Origin: Streptomyces spororaveus | GTDB taxonomy: Bacteria; Actinomycetota; Actinomycetes; Streptomycetales; Streptomycetaceae | Direction of reading: 5' to 3' | Length of the DNA stretch: 64,000 nucleotides | Assembly: GCF_016755875.1 (NCBI RefSeq) | Contig: NZ_BNED01000005.1 | Location: 1,178,001 to 1,242,000 of the forward strand | Part shown: piece after piece, positions 33,502 to 42,430 of the stretch | Layout: each line of letters begins with the position of its first letter | Position numbering within the stretch: the first letter of the stretch is position 1 | Position numbers and translations under genes: made by a program | Notes under the pieces: generated by a model | Seen by the model: the letters and a program-made list of their open reading frames with translations, nothing else | Database searches by the model: none | What the model was told of the DNA's origin: nothing

Positions 33502-34233
33502 CTACCGGATTTCCGTCGAGACCGGGTCGAGGAAGAAGAGGCACTGCTTCGCGTTGAATTCGCCCACCTCGGCGACGAAGCGGAACGTATCGCCCGCGCG
33601 GACGGTGGCGGGGGTGTTCCGGCCGGTCAGCTTCAGGTCGAGGATGTTGACGTCGTCGTACTTGAAGGCCGGGCCGATCCCCGTATTCGGTCCCTTGTCG
33701 CCCGGGCCCAGGAGGAAGTCGTAGCGGGTGTCGTCGTCACCGTGGGGCGCCATGTGCACGATCGAGCCGTCGAACGCGACCGTCTTGCCCTTGTACTTGG
33801 TCGCGAAGTCGAGGTTCGCGCTGTCGCACGAGTCCGGCGTCTTCAGCAGCGCCGCGAACTCCGGGTTGTTCTCAGGCGTGATCACCTCCCCGGCAGCCGA
33901 CCTGGCCGCGGTCGGAGCCGACGTGGCGGAGGGCTCTGCGCTCGCAGGGGCCACCGTCGGCTTGTTCGCCTCGTCCTTCTTCCCGCCTCCGTCCTCGAGT
34001 GCCGCGGCCACGCCGATGACGATGGCCAGGATCACGAGGCCGCCAACCGCGGTGCCGATCAGGAGCCGCGGCAGCGGCTTCTTCGGCCGGCGGAAGTCGA
34101 GGGTGGAGCGCAGCATGCCCTGGGCCTGTTCGACGAGCTCCCAGCCGTCCTTCTGCATCTTCGAGATCACCAAGCCGTCGGTGCCGCGAACTGTCTGCAC
34201 GGTCTTGTACTCGTACTTGATCTCGTCGGCCAT
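33502..34233 (-). CDS. DUF4839-domain membrane protein
   Basis: A 243-residue protein in three parts. Residues 1-55 form a small DUF4177-like domain (YEYKTVQTVRGTDGLVISKMQKDGWELV). One membrane helix lies at about 65-85 (LLIGTAVGGLVILAIVIGVAAAL), with a Ser/Ala-rich linker. The C-terminal domain of about 120 residues (LDFATKYKGKTVAFDGSIVHMAPHGDDDTRYDFLLGPG...) is of DUF4839 type, probably outside the cell. GGAG lies 6 bases before ATG 34233. Function unknown; the layout suggests a sensor or anchored binding protein. Confidence 0.75.
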   Translation of the reverse strand: MADEIKYEYKTVQTVRGTDGLVISKMQKDGWELVEQAQGMLRSTLDFRRPKKPLPRLLIGTAVGGLVILAIVIGVAAALEDGGGKKDEANKPTVAPASAEPSATSAPTAARSAAGEVITPENNPEFAALLKTPDSCDSANLDFATKYKGKTVAFDGSIVHMAPHGDDDTRYDFLLGPGDKGPNTGIGPAFKYDDVNILDLKLTGRNTPATVRAGDTFRFVAEVGEFNAKQCLFFLDPVSTEIR

Positions 34234-34423
34234 GCGACTCCGCCCCCCAAATGAACTGTTCATACCAACTGCCTCGCGAGCATAGGGGACTCCACGAGGA
34301 ACTTGGCATCACCGACGTCACCCCAGCGTCGGCCGCGTCTGGGGCGTACAGGCGCGAGCGGGGCGGGATACTTCCTGCCGTGCGGAGCGCGGATGAACCA
34401 CCGGCTCGGCGTCACGTTCTCCA

Positions 34424-35725
34424 TCACGGTTGGAGCGCGATGCTCCGGGGCAGTCGGCCTGGTGTCCTGACATCCGGCGGGCGGATCGGCACTACGTTTG
34501 CGCCCTCGTGTGCAGCCGCAGCCAGCGCCTGCGCATGGGTGCCCCGCTTGATGGTCGCGGCAGAGCACTGTCCGCACTCTCCGGTTGAGGTGTGCTGCGG
34601 CGCTGCTTGGGTGAGTTGGCGCGCGTGGGAAAAGGCGTCGCGAGGGTCGTCCGCGCGGATTGTGTACCAGGTGCCAGCGTGCTCGGTGGCGGGCAGCCCA
34701 GCCGCGATCTCGGGGCGCATCGGGAGATGCAGCAGCCCGTCGTGGTGTCGGATCAGGAAGATCCGGTCGAGATGATCGCAGGTGTCGGCCGCAGGCTGGT
34801 TGGTCTCCAGCCATACCAGGGCCTGGCTTTGCTTGCCGGGCCCCCACAGGAGGTCGCACGGATAGGTGGTGTTTTCCACGAGGGAGTCGAACTCGAAGAG
34901 CGTGGGATCCTCCGCTTCACCTGGGGAGAAGACCGCTTTCACCAGTACGTACTCCCACTCGTCGCTCTTCGCGGCTGTGGGCAGGTTCTCGGCTTGGCAG
35001 ATCGTGATCTTGTCGCCTTCCGCGTTCCATCCGACGGCGACAGTCCTGCGGTCAATGGGGGCCGGGTACAGCCGGCCCCCGGGCGTCTGGTGTCCCCACA
35101 GCTGATTGATGATCTCGGCCAGGCTGCCGAGCGTGTGGGCCGCATCGACGGGTGTGGTGAGGTGGTAGCCGTTGGGGTGAGCGACCATGTTCCGCAATGC
35201 CTTGATCGCCTTCTCCCGACCCCGGTTGCGCTGGCCTCGCAGGAGCCGTTCCCGCCGTGCCCAGGTGTATAGGTCGTGGAGCATGCCCTTGAATGGGGTC
35301 CACGTCCGGGTTGGCCCCATCTGGATCTTGCGGCCCCTGAGCTTCCTGTACTGCTCGTAGAAGTCTGCGTAGTCGGTGGCAGAGATCTGGTGTTCGTTCC
35401 CGTCGCCGTCCTGGACAACGACGGCGCCGTTGTGGATGTCGATGAACCTGTCCCGCAGCGCCTGTTCGATCACTAGTAGGGCTGCGTCGCTGACCATCGT
35501 GAACAGGTCGTAGCACAACAGTCCGTAGGCATGCACCCGGCGGAGCTGCTCGAAGCGCTGGCGGGTTCCCTCTGCGACATCGGCGGCCAGGGTGTATTGG
35601 GCGACCACGTGTTGCTGGAAGTCCAGGGCAACCTCAGGGGCCACGGCCCCGCCCAGGCCGTACGGCGTGAAGTGGAGCGTGCGCTCGTCCGCTGCACGCA
35701 GCTCCTCCAGTGACAGAGCTTCCAT
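34424..35725 (-). CDS. Large hypothetical protein with HEPN-like motif
   Basis: A 433-residue protein, not recognised as a named family. Residues 55-190 are helical and contain EKAIKALRNMVAHPNGYH, where Arg178-x4-His183 matches the R-x4-6-H ribonuclease motif of HEPN domains. Residues 250-400 look like a mixed alpha/beta domain with a Trp/Tyr-rich core and ending in a possible Cys-x2-Cys (GECGQCSA). A strong AAGGAGG lies 7 bases before ATG 35725. It stands in the cassette between the two surface-protein 3' ends. A toxin or defence role is inference only. Confidence 0.6.
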   Translation of the reverse strand: MEALSLEELRAADERTLHFTPYGLGGAVAPEVALDFQQHVVAQYTLAADVAEGTRQRFEQLRRVHAYGLLCYDLFTMVSDAALLVIEQALRDRFIDIHNGAVVVQDGDGNEHQISATDYADFYEQYRKLRGRKIQMGPTRTWTPFKGMLHDLYTWARRERLLRGQRNRGREKAIKALRNMVAHPNGYHLTTPVDAAHTLGSLAEIINQLWGHQTPGGRLYPAPIDRRTVAVGWNAEGDKITICQAENLPTAAKSDEWEYVLVKAVFSPGEAEDPTLFEFDSLVENTTYPCDLLWGPGKQSQALVWLETNQPAADTCDHLDRIFLIRHHDGLLHLPMRPEIAAGLPATEHAGTWYTIRADDPRDAFSHARQLTQAAPQHTSTGECGQCSAATIKRGTHAQALAAAAHEGANVVPIRPPDVRTPGRLPRSIALQP

Positions 35726-35919
35726 CTGATCCTCCTTGAATCAAAAGAACCTTGGATCCTACGGCTGACCGCACCTACGCCGCAGGGCCTTTTGGCAGTC
35801 GGTTCTGTTCGGAAGCACGTAGAACAAGGGCGCCGAAGACGGACAGATGCCGCCGGATTCTCCTTGAGGAGGCGTTGTCCACGGAACCAATGCTGGCGTC
35901 CCCTGGGCAATGCAAAGGA

Positions 35920-35947
35920 CCCCAGGAACCGACGACGGTTCCTGGGG
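35920..35947. terminator. Hairpin terminator of the surface-protein gene
   Basis: Perfect 11-bp stem CCCCAGGAACC/GGTTCCTGGGG, equivalent to the hairpin at 32031-32061. Confidence 0.8.
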
Positions 35948-36149
35948 CCCACGGAGGCAGTGATGTTCAGTTCCGGGTGCTGGTCCGGTTAGCTAGTGGT
36001 TGCGTCGTCCTCGGCCGTGTTGCGGCGCCGGCGCACGGCGAACAGTGCACCGCTGCCTGCGGCGAGCAGTACTCCGGCTCCGGCCAGCAGCCATCCGGTG
36101 GCGTCCGCGCCGGTCTGGGCGAGGGACCCCGTCGGGGCGGGGGAAGAAG
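35920..36149. repeat. Duplicated surface-protein 3' end, copy B
   Basis: Same-orientation partner of 32031-32259. Here it is the real 3' end and terminator of the complete gene. Confidence 0.8.
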
Positions 36150-36981
36150 TGCTGGACGTGGTCTGGTCGGGGACCGGGGCTGCGGATGTGGATGTGGATG
36201 TGGAGGGCTGCGGGGCGCTGGGGGTCGGCTTGTCCGACGGTGTGGGTGGCGGCGTGGTGGGGGTCGTCGGGGTCGGCGTCGGGGTGGTGGGCGGCTGAGT
36301 CGGCTGCTCCTTCTTGGTGTTGGCGAAGGCGGCGGTGGCCGGGGCTCCGGGCCTGGCGGTGATCTTCACTGAAGTGGAGTCCAGCTGGTAGCCGTCGGGG
36401 GCCTTTGTCTCGGTGGCGGTGTAGGCGGTGCCGGCGCGGGACGCGACGGGGAGCTTGGTGGTGGCGGTGCCGTTCTTGCCGGTGGTGAGGGTGACGGGCT
36501 TGCCGTCGCCGCTGGCCGGGATGATGTTGATGACGGCGCCGGCGAGCGGCTTGCCGTTGGTCTTGTCGGTCTTGGTGACCGTGAGGTCGGCGGGCTTGAA
36601 GTGGTCGATGATCGTGAGCTTCGCGGTCTGGCCGGGGGTGATGATGACGTCCTGGTCCGGTGCCAGGTCGTGGATCGGGCTTCCGGTGGCGGTCTCCTTG
36701 AGCCGCCAGACGCCGGGGGCGACGCCTTCGAAGCGCAGGATGCCGTCCGCGTTGGTTTTGCCGGTCAGGGCCTTGCTCCCGTTGAGGGTGTCGAGCAGGG
36801 AGAACTCGGCGCCCACGAGGAAGGCTCCGTCGGGGTCCTTCTTGGTGATCTCGACGGTGCCGGGCTGCGGTTCGGGGGCTTCGGCCCAGGCGGTCGAGGC
36901 GCTGAGCAGGGCTCCTGCCGCGAGGGCCGCTGCGATGCCGACAGCCGTGGGTGCGTATCGGCTGGTGGTGCTGGGGCGCAT
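35989..36981 (-). CDS. SpaA-like surface protein with LAxTG sortase signal
   Basis: A 330-residue secreted protein. The signal peptide (TAVGIAAALAAGALLSASTAWA) is followed by two SpaA/Cna-B-type prealbumin domains (GTVEITKKDPDGAFLVGAEFSL...; DLTVTKTDKTNGKPLAGAVINI...). Each has a candidate isopeptide Lys near the first strand. A long Thr/Pro/Ser wall-spanning linker leads to the anchor LAQTG, a membrane helix and RRRR. LAxTG is the class E sortase signal used in Streptomyces; no sortase is in the window, so a chromosomal one is needed. ATG 36981 opens the signal peptide; the frame is open further upstream but is not coding there. Confidence 0.87.
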   Translation of the reverse strand: MRPSTTSRYAPTAVGIAAALAAGALLSASTAWAEAPEPQPGTVEITKKDPDGAFLVGAEFSLLDTLNGSKALTGKTNADGILRFEGVAPGVWRLKETATGSPIHDLAPDQDVIITPGQTAKLTIIDHFKPADLTVTKTDKTNGKPLAGAVINIIPASGDGKPVTLTTGKNGTATTKLPVASRAGTAYTATETKAPDGYQLDSTSVKITARPGAPATAAFANTKKEQPTQPPTTPTPTPTTPTTPPPTPSDKPTPSAPQPSTSTSTSAAPVPDQTTSSTSSPAPTGSLAQTGADATGWLLAGAGVLLAAGSGALFAVRRRRNTAEDDATTS

Positions 36982-37028
36982 AAAGGGAGTGGTCTCCTTG
37001 ATCGTTTGTAAGTGGTGCCGGGGCGTGG

Positions 37029-37494
37029 TCAGTGGGAGCGGCCGGTCGGGGGGCGTGCGGACGGCGGACTGGGTAGCTTCGCGTGGGCTGGTGCCGGTGG
37101 CGAGGTAGGGATCCAGATCTGGGCGTATTGCCCGATGGCGCGGCGGAGACCGGTCAGGTCGGCGCCGTTTCCAGGGAGGGGGCCCGTTCTCGTGCCAGTT
37201 GCGGATGCGGGCGTAGCCGTCCCATCCGGGGCCGATACCGGCTGCGGCGTCGCGCCGGGCGAAGGTCTGGTGGTCGGCGAAGGAGAGGGAAGCCATGTCC
37301 AGGGTTCCCAGGTGGGGGTGGAGCACTGCCAGGCGCAAGCCGTCGTATTCCCGGTGCCGGATCGTGCTCTGGAAGTCGATGCGGATGCGCACCGGGGAGT
37401 CGGCTGCGGGGGTGCCGTAGTAGGTGTTCCCGACGACCGCGCCGGGGAAGGGTGGCTGGAGTTCGGCGAAGAACTCCGTTGCGTGCAGGGACAG
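37029..37494 (-). pseudogene. Hypothetical plasmid protein gene, frameshifted
   Basis: The first part reads HATEFFAELQPPFPGAVVG, NTYYGTPAADSPVRIRIDF, DYDGL-like REYDGLRLAVLHP, LSFADHQTFARRD and WHENGPPPW. The rest (GADLTGLRRAIGQYAQIWIP to TGA 37029) lies in the next phase. The change occurs at an AAA run (37168-37170): removing one A restores PPPWNGADLTGLRRAI. So one base has been gained, by mutation or sequence error. No ATG/GTG/TTG precedes the conserved start; CTG 37494 with GGAG 5 bases before it is the best candidate, GTG 37392 the first canonical one. Confidence 0.6.
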
Positions 37495-37512
37495 GTGAGC
37501 TCCAGATGATGG

Positions 37513-38352
37513 TCAGCGGCGAGCGGGGGCCGGGCTGGTGCTGGTGCTCCAGCGCGGCACGCTGGTCGTGGTGAGCACCGGCCGGGGTCGGGCTGTCGTG
37601 CGGCGGTGCACGTCCAGCGGAGTGGGGGCCGGCGGCGGGGGCGGGACGATCGGCGTGAGCTGGATGTGCGGGCGAAGGGAGGAGAGGATGCCGCTCTGCC
37701 AGCGCGGAACGGGTGCCGGGTCGGCCAGGGCCGTGGTGATCGCGGTGACCAGGTGGACCGGGGTGCCGGTGGAGGCGGTGGCGTACCAGCGGGGTCCCTT
37801 CGGGCCGCCCCACATGTACCAGCGGGCCTCCAGCGTGGTCAGCTCCTTGGTCTCGTCGAGTCGGCCGGTGACGTACTCCAGGCCGGCCAGGCCGTCGGCG
37901 CTCTGGAGTTCCATGACGCCCCAGCGGGGGTGCTGGAGTTCCCAGCCGCCTTTGATGAGCGGGGCAACGGCGTCGAAGCGGTCGCGCGGCTCCTTGTCGA
38001 GATAGGCGTCGGGGCCCTGGGTGTACGCGGCGGCGAGGGCGGTGGTGAAGGCGGTGACCAGCTCCGTGGGAGTCATGTCGTTGAAGCACACGCCCCAGGC
38101 AGGAGCGGCAAAAGGGTCGCGGTAGGCCGTGATGCGCCACAGGCCGTCGTCGTCGCCTTCAGGGAGGAAGCCGAGGCGGACCTTGCGGTCCGGGGAGGCG
38201 ACGTACAAGTTGCCAACCTCGTCGTGGTGGCGGTGCCATCCGAGTTCGAACAGGGGCTGGAGGGCGGGATCGCCGATCCAGGCGCTGCCAGCCAGGTATC
38301 GGGGGGTGACGTAAACGTCACCGTCGATCTGTTCAGGTGCGGTGTCGGTCAA
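37513..38352 (-). CDS. DUF317-domain protein, two domains
   Basis: A 279-residue protein with the DUF317 opening VYVTPRYLAGSAWIGDP and two domain copies: VRLGFLPEGDDDGLWRITAYRDP...MTPTELVTAFTTAL, and later WYMWGGPKGPRWYATAST...PVHLVTAITTAL. A Pro/Thr/Arg-rich tail follows. TTG 38352 is the only start ahead of the first domain. The stop lies 18 bases before the frameshifted gene, with a GGAG between, so they form one operon. Role unknown. Confidence 0.78.
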   Translation of the reverse strand: MTDTAPEQIDGDVYVTPRYLAGSAWIGDPALQPLFELGWHRHHDEVGNLYVASPDRKVRLGFLPEGDDDGLWRITAYRDPFAAPAWGVCFNDMTPTELVTAFTTALAAAYTQGPDAYLDKEPRDRFDAVAPLIKGGWELQHPRWGVMELQSADGLAGLEYVTGRLDETKELTTLEARWYMWGGPKGPRWYATASTGTPVHLVTAITTALADPAPVPRWQSGILSSLRPHIQLTPIVPPPPPAPTPLDVHRRTTARPRPVLTTTSVPRWSTSTSPAPARR

Positions 38353-38384
38353 AGAGCAGTCCAGAGGGCAGGTGCGGGCGGCGG

Positions 38385-39644
38385 CTACGCGGTCGGCGTG
38401 ACGGTGATCGTGATGTGGTCGCGGGCGGCCTGGATGCGGGCTTCGGCCTGGTCGGCGTCGGGGGCGGTGACGACGAGGAGGCCGACGCGGGCGACATCGA
38501 CGTCGCCCTCAGGCGGCAGGGTGACCTGCTCACCCGGGGAGAGGATCCAGCTGGCCTGCTCCAGCCAGTCGGTGGCCTCGGCGAACTCGGCGTCGATGCC
38601 TCGCTCGACGACGGTGCCGGAGACCTCGGGGTAGAGGAGGGCGACGGCCGCGGCCTGCTGTCGGGTGGGGGTGAGGTCGGGCTGGAGGCCGAGGGCGAGG
38701 TCAGCGGCGGTGCGCGGCAGGTCGATGCCGGTGGCGAGCAGGACGAGGCGGCCGATCAGGTCGCCGCCGAGCCTGCCGTTCACTTCAATGATCCGCGGGC
38801 CTGTGGCTGTGAGGCGCATTTCCACGTGCTGGATGCCGGTGGTCAGGCCGAGGGCGGCGACGGCGGCCTGGGCGACCGGTCCGACGCGGCGGAGCAGGGG
38901 GTCGGCGGCGTCCACGGTGTGGCCGACTTCTTCGAAGTAGGGGGCGAAGGCGAGCTGCTTACGGGTGACCGCGACCGGGGTGGTGACTCCGCGGTGGGTG
39001 ACACACTCGACGGATATCTCTTCGCCAGCGAGGTACTCCTCGACTAGGACGTCGGTGGACTCGCCGCCCCACAGGCTCGCGCCTTCGGTCGCGAACTCGA
39101 AGCCGGCGGGTAGTTCTTCGGCGCGGTCGACGCGGATGACGCCGACGCTGCCGGCCTGCCCGGACGGTTTGACGACGACGGGGTAGCCGATGAAGACGGC
39201 GGCGAGGGCCGCCTCCAGGAGGTTTGCGGCCTTCATCGACCGGGCGGACGGGACTCGGTGGCGGTCGAAGAGTTCGCGGCTGGTGGCCTTGTCGCGGCAT
39301 CCGTGGAGGATGTCCGGGCTGTCGGTGACTACCTGCAGGCGCTGGGCGAGGACTGCGGTGTTCACCAGGAGCAACTCGTTCCAGGTGAGCACGGCGGAGA
39401 TGGGCTGTCGTGCGGCCAGCGCCTCCCCCGCTGCCAGTAGCGCCTGGATGTCGTACGGGTCGGCGACCTCGTGGTCGACGACGAGGTCCTTCTCCCAGGT
39501 GAGGGCGGCCGGGGTGATGACGACGGTGTCGTAAGCGGCGGCGACGGATTCGAGGCAGTAGCCGCGGTACAGCTCATCGTTCGGCGCAACGACCAGGACA
39601 ACAGGGCGGGACGTGGCAGCGTGAAGGGGCCTGGACGGAGTCAA
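38385..39644 (-). CDS. ATP-grasp enzyme
   Basis: A 419-residue ATP-grasp ligase. N-terminal Rossmann-like part: VVLVVAPNDELYRGYCLESVAAAYD. ATP-grasp core: DKATSRELFDRHRVPSARS, FIGYPVVVKPSGQAGSVGVIRV (glycine loop), VLVEEYLAGEEISVECV, and the metal-binding end GPRIIEVNGRLGGDLIGRLV (Glu-x-Asn). The C-terminal 100 residues match the L-amino-acid ligase / carboxylate-amine ligase subgroup, so peptide-bond or carboxylate activation is expected. Start at TTG 39644; the frame continues upstream into proline-rich non-coding sequence. It is followed by DUF317 genes and preceded by an MFS gene. Confidence 0.83.
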   Translation of the reverse strand: MTPSRPLHAATSRPVVLVVAPNDELYRGYCLESVAAAYDTVVITPAALTWEKDLVVDHEVADPYDIQALLAAGEALAARQPISAVLTWNELLLVNTAVLAQRLQVVTDSPDILHGCRDKATSRELFDRHRVPSARSMKAANLLEAALAAVFIGYPVVVKPSGQAGSVGVIRVDRAEELPAGFEFATEGASLWGGESTDVLVEEYLAGEEISVECVTHRGVTTPVAVTRKQLAFAPYFEEVGHTVDAADPLLRRVGPVAQAAVAALGLTTGIQHVEMRLTATGPRIIEVNGRLGGDLIGRLVLLATGIDLPRTAADLALGLQPDLTPTRQQAAAVALLYPEVSGTVVERGIDAEFAEATDWLEQASWILSPGEQVTLPPEGDVDVARVGLLVVTAPDADQAEARIQAARDHITITVTPTA

Positions 39645-39797
39645 GAGTTGGGGAGCCTTTCGAAACAGACAGGGAGCGGGGGCTAACGGGGGCGGGGGAA
39701 GTTCAGCGGCGCCGGGCAGGGCCTTCGGTGCAGGCGGGAGCGGCAATGCGGGACGCGGGTGTCACAGCTGTGGGTGGTGGTTGCCTGCGGGACAGGG

Positions 39798-40118
39798 TCA
39801 GGGGAACACCGTCTCCTTGGCCAGGAGCGACAGCGGTGCCAGCTGGTCTGCTGCCTGGCCCAGTGCGTCTTGGACTTCGAAGGGGAGCGGTCCCTCGTAG
39901 AGGGACGGACCGCTGGTTCCCGCCCAGAGGGATACGGTGCGGAGCAGGTGCTGGATGTCGGCGACGAGGCCGTCGTCGGCCAGCAGGGTCTGGGCCAGGG
40001 CGTTGGTCTCGGCGGTGGGCAGGGTGTCGAAGCGGTCGGTGAGCAGGCGTACGAGGCTTCCCGCTGCCGCTGCTTGGTCGGCGTTGAGCGAGGAGATGGC
40101 CGAAAGGTGCGGGGGCAT
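39798..40118 (-). CDS. Small helical hypothetical protein, 106 residues
   Basis: Helical protein (LNADQAAAAGSLVRLLTDRFDTLPTAETNALAQTLLADDGLVADIQHLL) with GGGAG 6 bases before ATG 40118. It lies 35 bases after the MFS gene, in the same operon. Not recognised; the style resembles the helical proteins at 43330-44639. Confidence 0.6.
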   Translation of the reverse strand: MPPHLSAISSLNADQAAAAGSLVRLLTDRFDTLPTAETNALAQTLLADDGLVADIQHLLRTVSLWAGTSGPSLYEGPLPFEVQDALGQAADQLAPLSLLAKETVFP

Positions 40119-40153
40119 AGGTCTCCCAGGTCGGGTGAGCGGGGCTGGGCAGG

Positions 40154-41419
40154 TCAGGGCTTGTTGGGCGCGGGACTACGGCGGTTGCGCATGGCGGGTT
40201 CGTGGCGCAGACGCCAGAAGGCAGCGAGGAGGCCGATGGCCTGGAGGGCGGCGCAGCCGGTCAGGACGTGTCCGAGTGCCGCCGCGGGGGTGAGGGCGAC
40301 GAGGACTCCGGCGAGCGGGAACGGCAGGAGCATGATCAGGATGGTGATGCTGAGGGTGGCGCCGAAGACCCGCTCGGGAATGAGGTGGGAGCGAAGGGTG
40401 CGCAGGACGACGGTCATGCCGCCTTCGCCGGCCATCAGGACGGCTGTCAGGACGAGGAACTGGTTGTACGTGCCGGCCTGGGAGACGGCGAGGCCGGCCA
40501 GCGCTGCGACCACCGCGCTGGCGGCCCCGGCGGGCCACAGGCCGACGCGGTCGATGGCGTAGCGGCAGCAGGCGACCGCGAGGAGGGAGGCTGCGGCTGC
40601 GGCCGACCAGATCACGCCGACGGCGGCGCTGGAGTAGCCCAGGTGCTGGACGACGATGATGGGGGCGGCGGCCTGGAGCATGCCGGTGGCGATGTTGGAG
40701 ACGGTGAGTCCGGCGATCAGCCACGCGAGGGCCGGGAGGGAGGCGAGGGTCTTCCATCCGGTGCCCAGTCCGGTGAGCGCGGACGCGGCGGCGGGGACCA
40801 GACGGGTCTCGCGGTGCCAGGGGGCGAGGGCGGCGCCCAGGAGGGAACAGGCGGCGATGGTGATCAGGGTGCCGGTGACTCCGGCCCAGTGCAGGAGGAA
40901 TCCGGCGGCTGCGGGTCCTGCGAGGGTGGCGGTCTGGTCGATGCCCAGGAGGGCCGACTGCACCCGGTGGGCCTGCTCCCCCGCGTCCTTGCTGGCCGTG
41001 GCCCCGGCGGTCTCGGCCGCGATGTAGGAGAACTCGGTGGCCACGCCGGTGATGGCGGCGAGTGCCATCACCGTGATCGTCGCTCCGGGGCCACCGGCCT
41101 GGGTGGGCAGGATGGCCGCCGCGGCCAGGACCACCAGGGCGCGCAGCACGGAGGCGATGCGGAAGACCCTCTTGGTGCCGTGCCGGTCGACCATCGTTCC
41201 GGCCAGGGAGAACGCGGCGAGGCGGGGGATCCACTCCAGCGCGAACGCCAACCCGGTGAGGGTGGCGGAACGGGTGGTGGCGAGCACGATCAGCGGGATG
41301 CCGTACGTGGTCATCGCGAACGCGCCGGCATCGGCAGTACGGGGAAGGTAGATGCGGCGCAGCAGGGACAGCTGCGGGAGGAGGGCATGCCGTGGGCCGG
41401 CGATCACAAGATCGGTCAT
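40154..41419 (-). CDS. Major facilitator superfamily transporter
   Basis: A 421-residue membrane protein with about 12 helices and the MFS loop motif GTMVDRHGTKRVFRIASVLRAL between helices 2 and 3. It is of the drug-exporter type (MFS_3-like), with an Ala-rich second half and a short basic C-terminus (RRSPAPNKP). Export of a small compound is likely; substrate unknown. ATG 41419 has a weak binding site. Flanked by an ATP-grasp enzyme and HxlR-type regulators, it could be the exporter or resistance part of that cassette. Confidence 0.85.
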   Translation of the reverse strand: MTDLVIAGPRHALLPQLSLLRRIYLPRTADAGAFAMTTYGIPLIVLATTRSATLTGLAFALEWIPRLAAFSLAGTMVDRHGTKRVFRIASVLRALVVLAAAAILPTQAGGPGATITVMALAAITGVATEFSYIAAETAGATASKDAGEQAHRVQSALLGIDQTATLAGPAAAGFLLHWAGVTGTLITIAACSLLGAALAPWHRETRLVPAAASALTGLGTGWKTLASLPALAWLIAGLTVSNIATGMLQAAAPIIVVQHLGYSSAAVGVIWSAAAAASLLAVACCRYAIDRVGLWPAGAASAVVAALAGLAVSQAGTYNQFLVLTAVLMAGEGGMTVVLRTLRSHLIPERVFGATLSITILIMLLPFPLAGVLVALTPAAALGHVLTGCAALQAIGLLAAFWRLRHEPAMRNRRSPAPNKP

Positions 41420-41471
41420 CGTCGCTTTCACGCAAGAAGACGCCCGCCGCGGCGAGCAGAACAGAATGGGG

Positions 41472-41936
41472 TCAGCGGCGCGGCGTGCACGCCTTCGGCG
41501 GGGTGTCCGCCGGATGCGACAGGCCAAGGGCCTTCGACGGGGCGGCCGGGGACTTGGGCTCGGCCGCGGTTTCCTGGTAGATGGCCAGGTGCGTGTCGAG
41601 CTGGCCGAGGAGTTCGCCGCGCCGGATCGCCAGGTGTTCGATGCGGGTGCTCCGATCGCCGAGGAGGCCCGCGGTTGAGCGGTGATCGGTGGCGTCCTTG
41701 CCGGTCAGGACCTTGGACAGCTCCTCGACGGCGCGAGCCGCATCGTCGAGGAGCTGCCGCTGCACGGCATTGACGTTCAGCGCCGTGTTCATCACGGCCA
41801 TGACGGTCGCCTGCACGTGGCCGGGCGCGTCCTTCATCGCGTTGTACGCCCAGACGTTGGGGTCCATACCGACCGCGCGGGCCACCTCACTGGTCCCCAG
41901 GGAAACAACGGTGCCCGCGAACGGTGCTGCGCTCAC
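41472..41936 (-). CDS. Helical hypothetical protein, 154 residues
   Basis: GTG 41936 overlaps the previous stop as GTGA. The protein begins SAAPFAGTVVSLGTSEVARAVGMDPNVWAYNAMKDAPGHV and then forms long helices (LNVNAVQRQLLDDAARAVEELSKVL) with a Pro-rich tail. Not recognised; same build as the neighbouring helical plasmid proteins. Confidence 0.6.
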   Translation of the reverse strand: MSAAPFAGTVVSLGTSEVARAVGMDPNVWAYNAMKDAPGHVQATVMAVMNTALNVNAVQRQLLDDAARAVEELSKVLTGKDATDHRSTAGLLGDRSTRIEHLAIRRGELLGQLDTHLAIYQETAAEPKSPAAPSKALGLSHPADTPPKACTPRR

Positions 41937-42430
41937 GCGGCCAGCTCCATCTCGTCCGGGGACATGCCGGCCAGGGGGCATCCGAGGACGGCGGCATGGT
42001 CGCGGACCCATGACGCGAGCGCGACCTGCGGTGCGTGCGGGACCTCGTCGCCCGCCGTGCCGTCGTGTTCGCCGAGCAGGGTGAGCGTGGCCTGCACCCG
42101 GGTGACGAAGTCACTCACCTCGCAGGGGTAGTGGTGGGTTCGGGCCCAGCGGGCCGCCATGTCGTAGACCTCGGCCAGCGCCTCTCCGGCCGGCGTGAGG
42201 ACCAGGCTCGGGTTCCCGCCGTCGGTAGAGGCCTTCAGCAGGCCCAGCGCGCGCCCGACCGCGGAGGCCTGGCGCAGCTGCCAGCGGGAGAGGCCAGTGA
42301 GGGTCCGGCTCAGGAGGTGGCGTTGGAGAGGCCCGTTGTCGTCGATCTCGCTGACGATCCGGATGAGGCCCGGGTGGGACAGGGCGGCCGTGGCCGGTAT
42401 CAGGGCGGCCTCGTGGGTGTCGGTGTTCAT
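41933..42430 (-). CDS. HxlR-like single winged-helix regulator-type protein
   Basis: A 165-residue protein with one winged-helix-like domain (GLIRIVSEIDDNGPLQRHLLSRTLTGLSRWQLRQASAVGRALGLLKAS...LVLTPAGEALAEVYDMAARW), the HxlR layout of core helices, wing and terminal helix. It overlaps the upstream HxlR gene (ATGA) and the downstream gene (GTGA). Probably works with its neighbour as a regulator pair. Confidence 0.65.
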   Translation of the reverse strand: MNTDTHEAALIPATAALSHPGLIRIVSEIDDNGPLQRHLLSRTLTGLSRWQLRQASAVGRALGLLKASTDGGNPSLVLTPAGEALAEVYDMAARWARTHHYPCEVSDFVTRVQATLTLLGEHDGTAGDEVPHAPQVALASWVRDHAAVLGCPLAGMSPDEMELAA

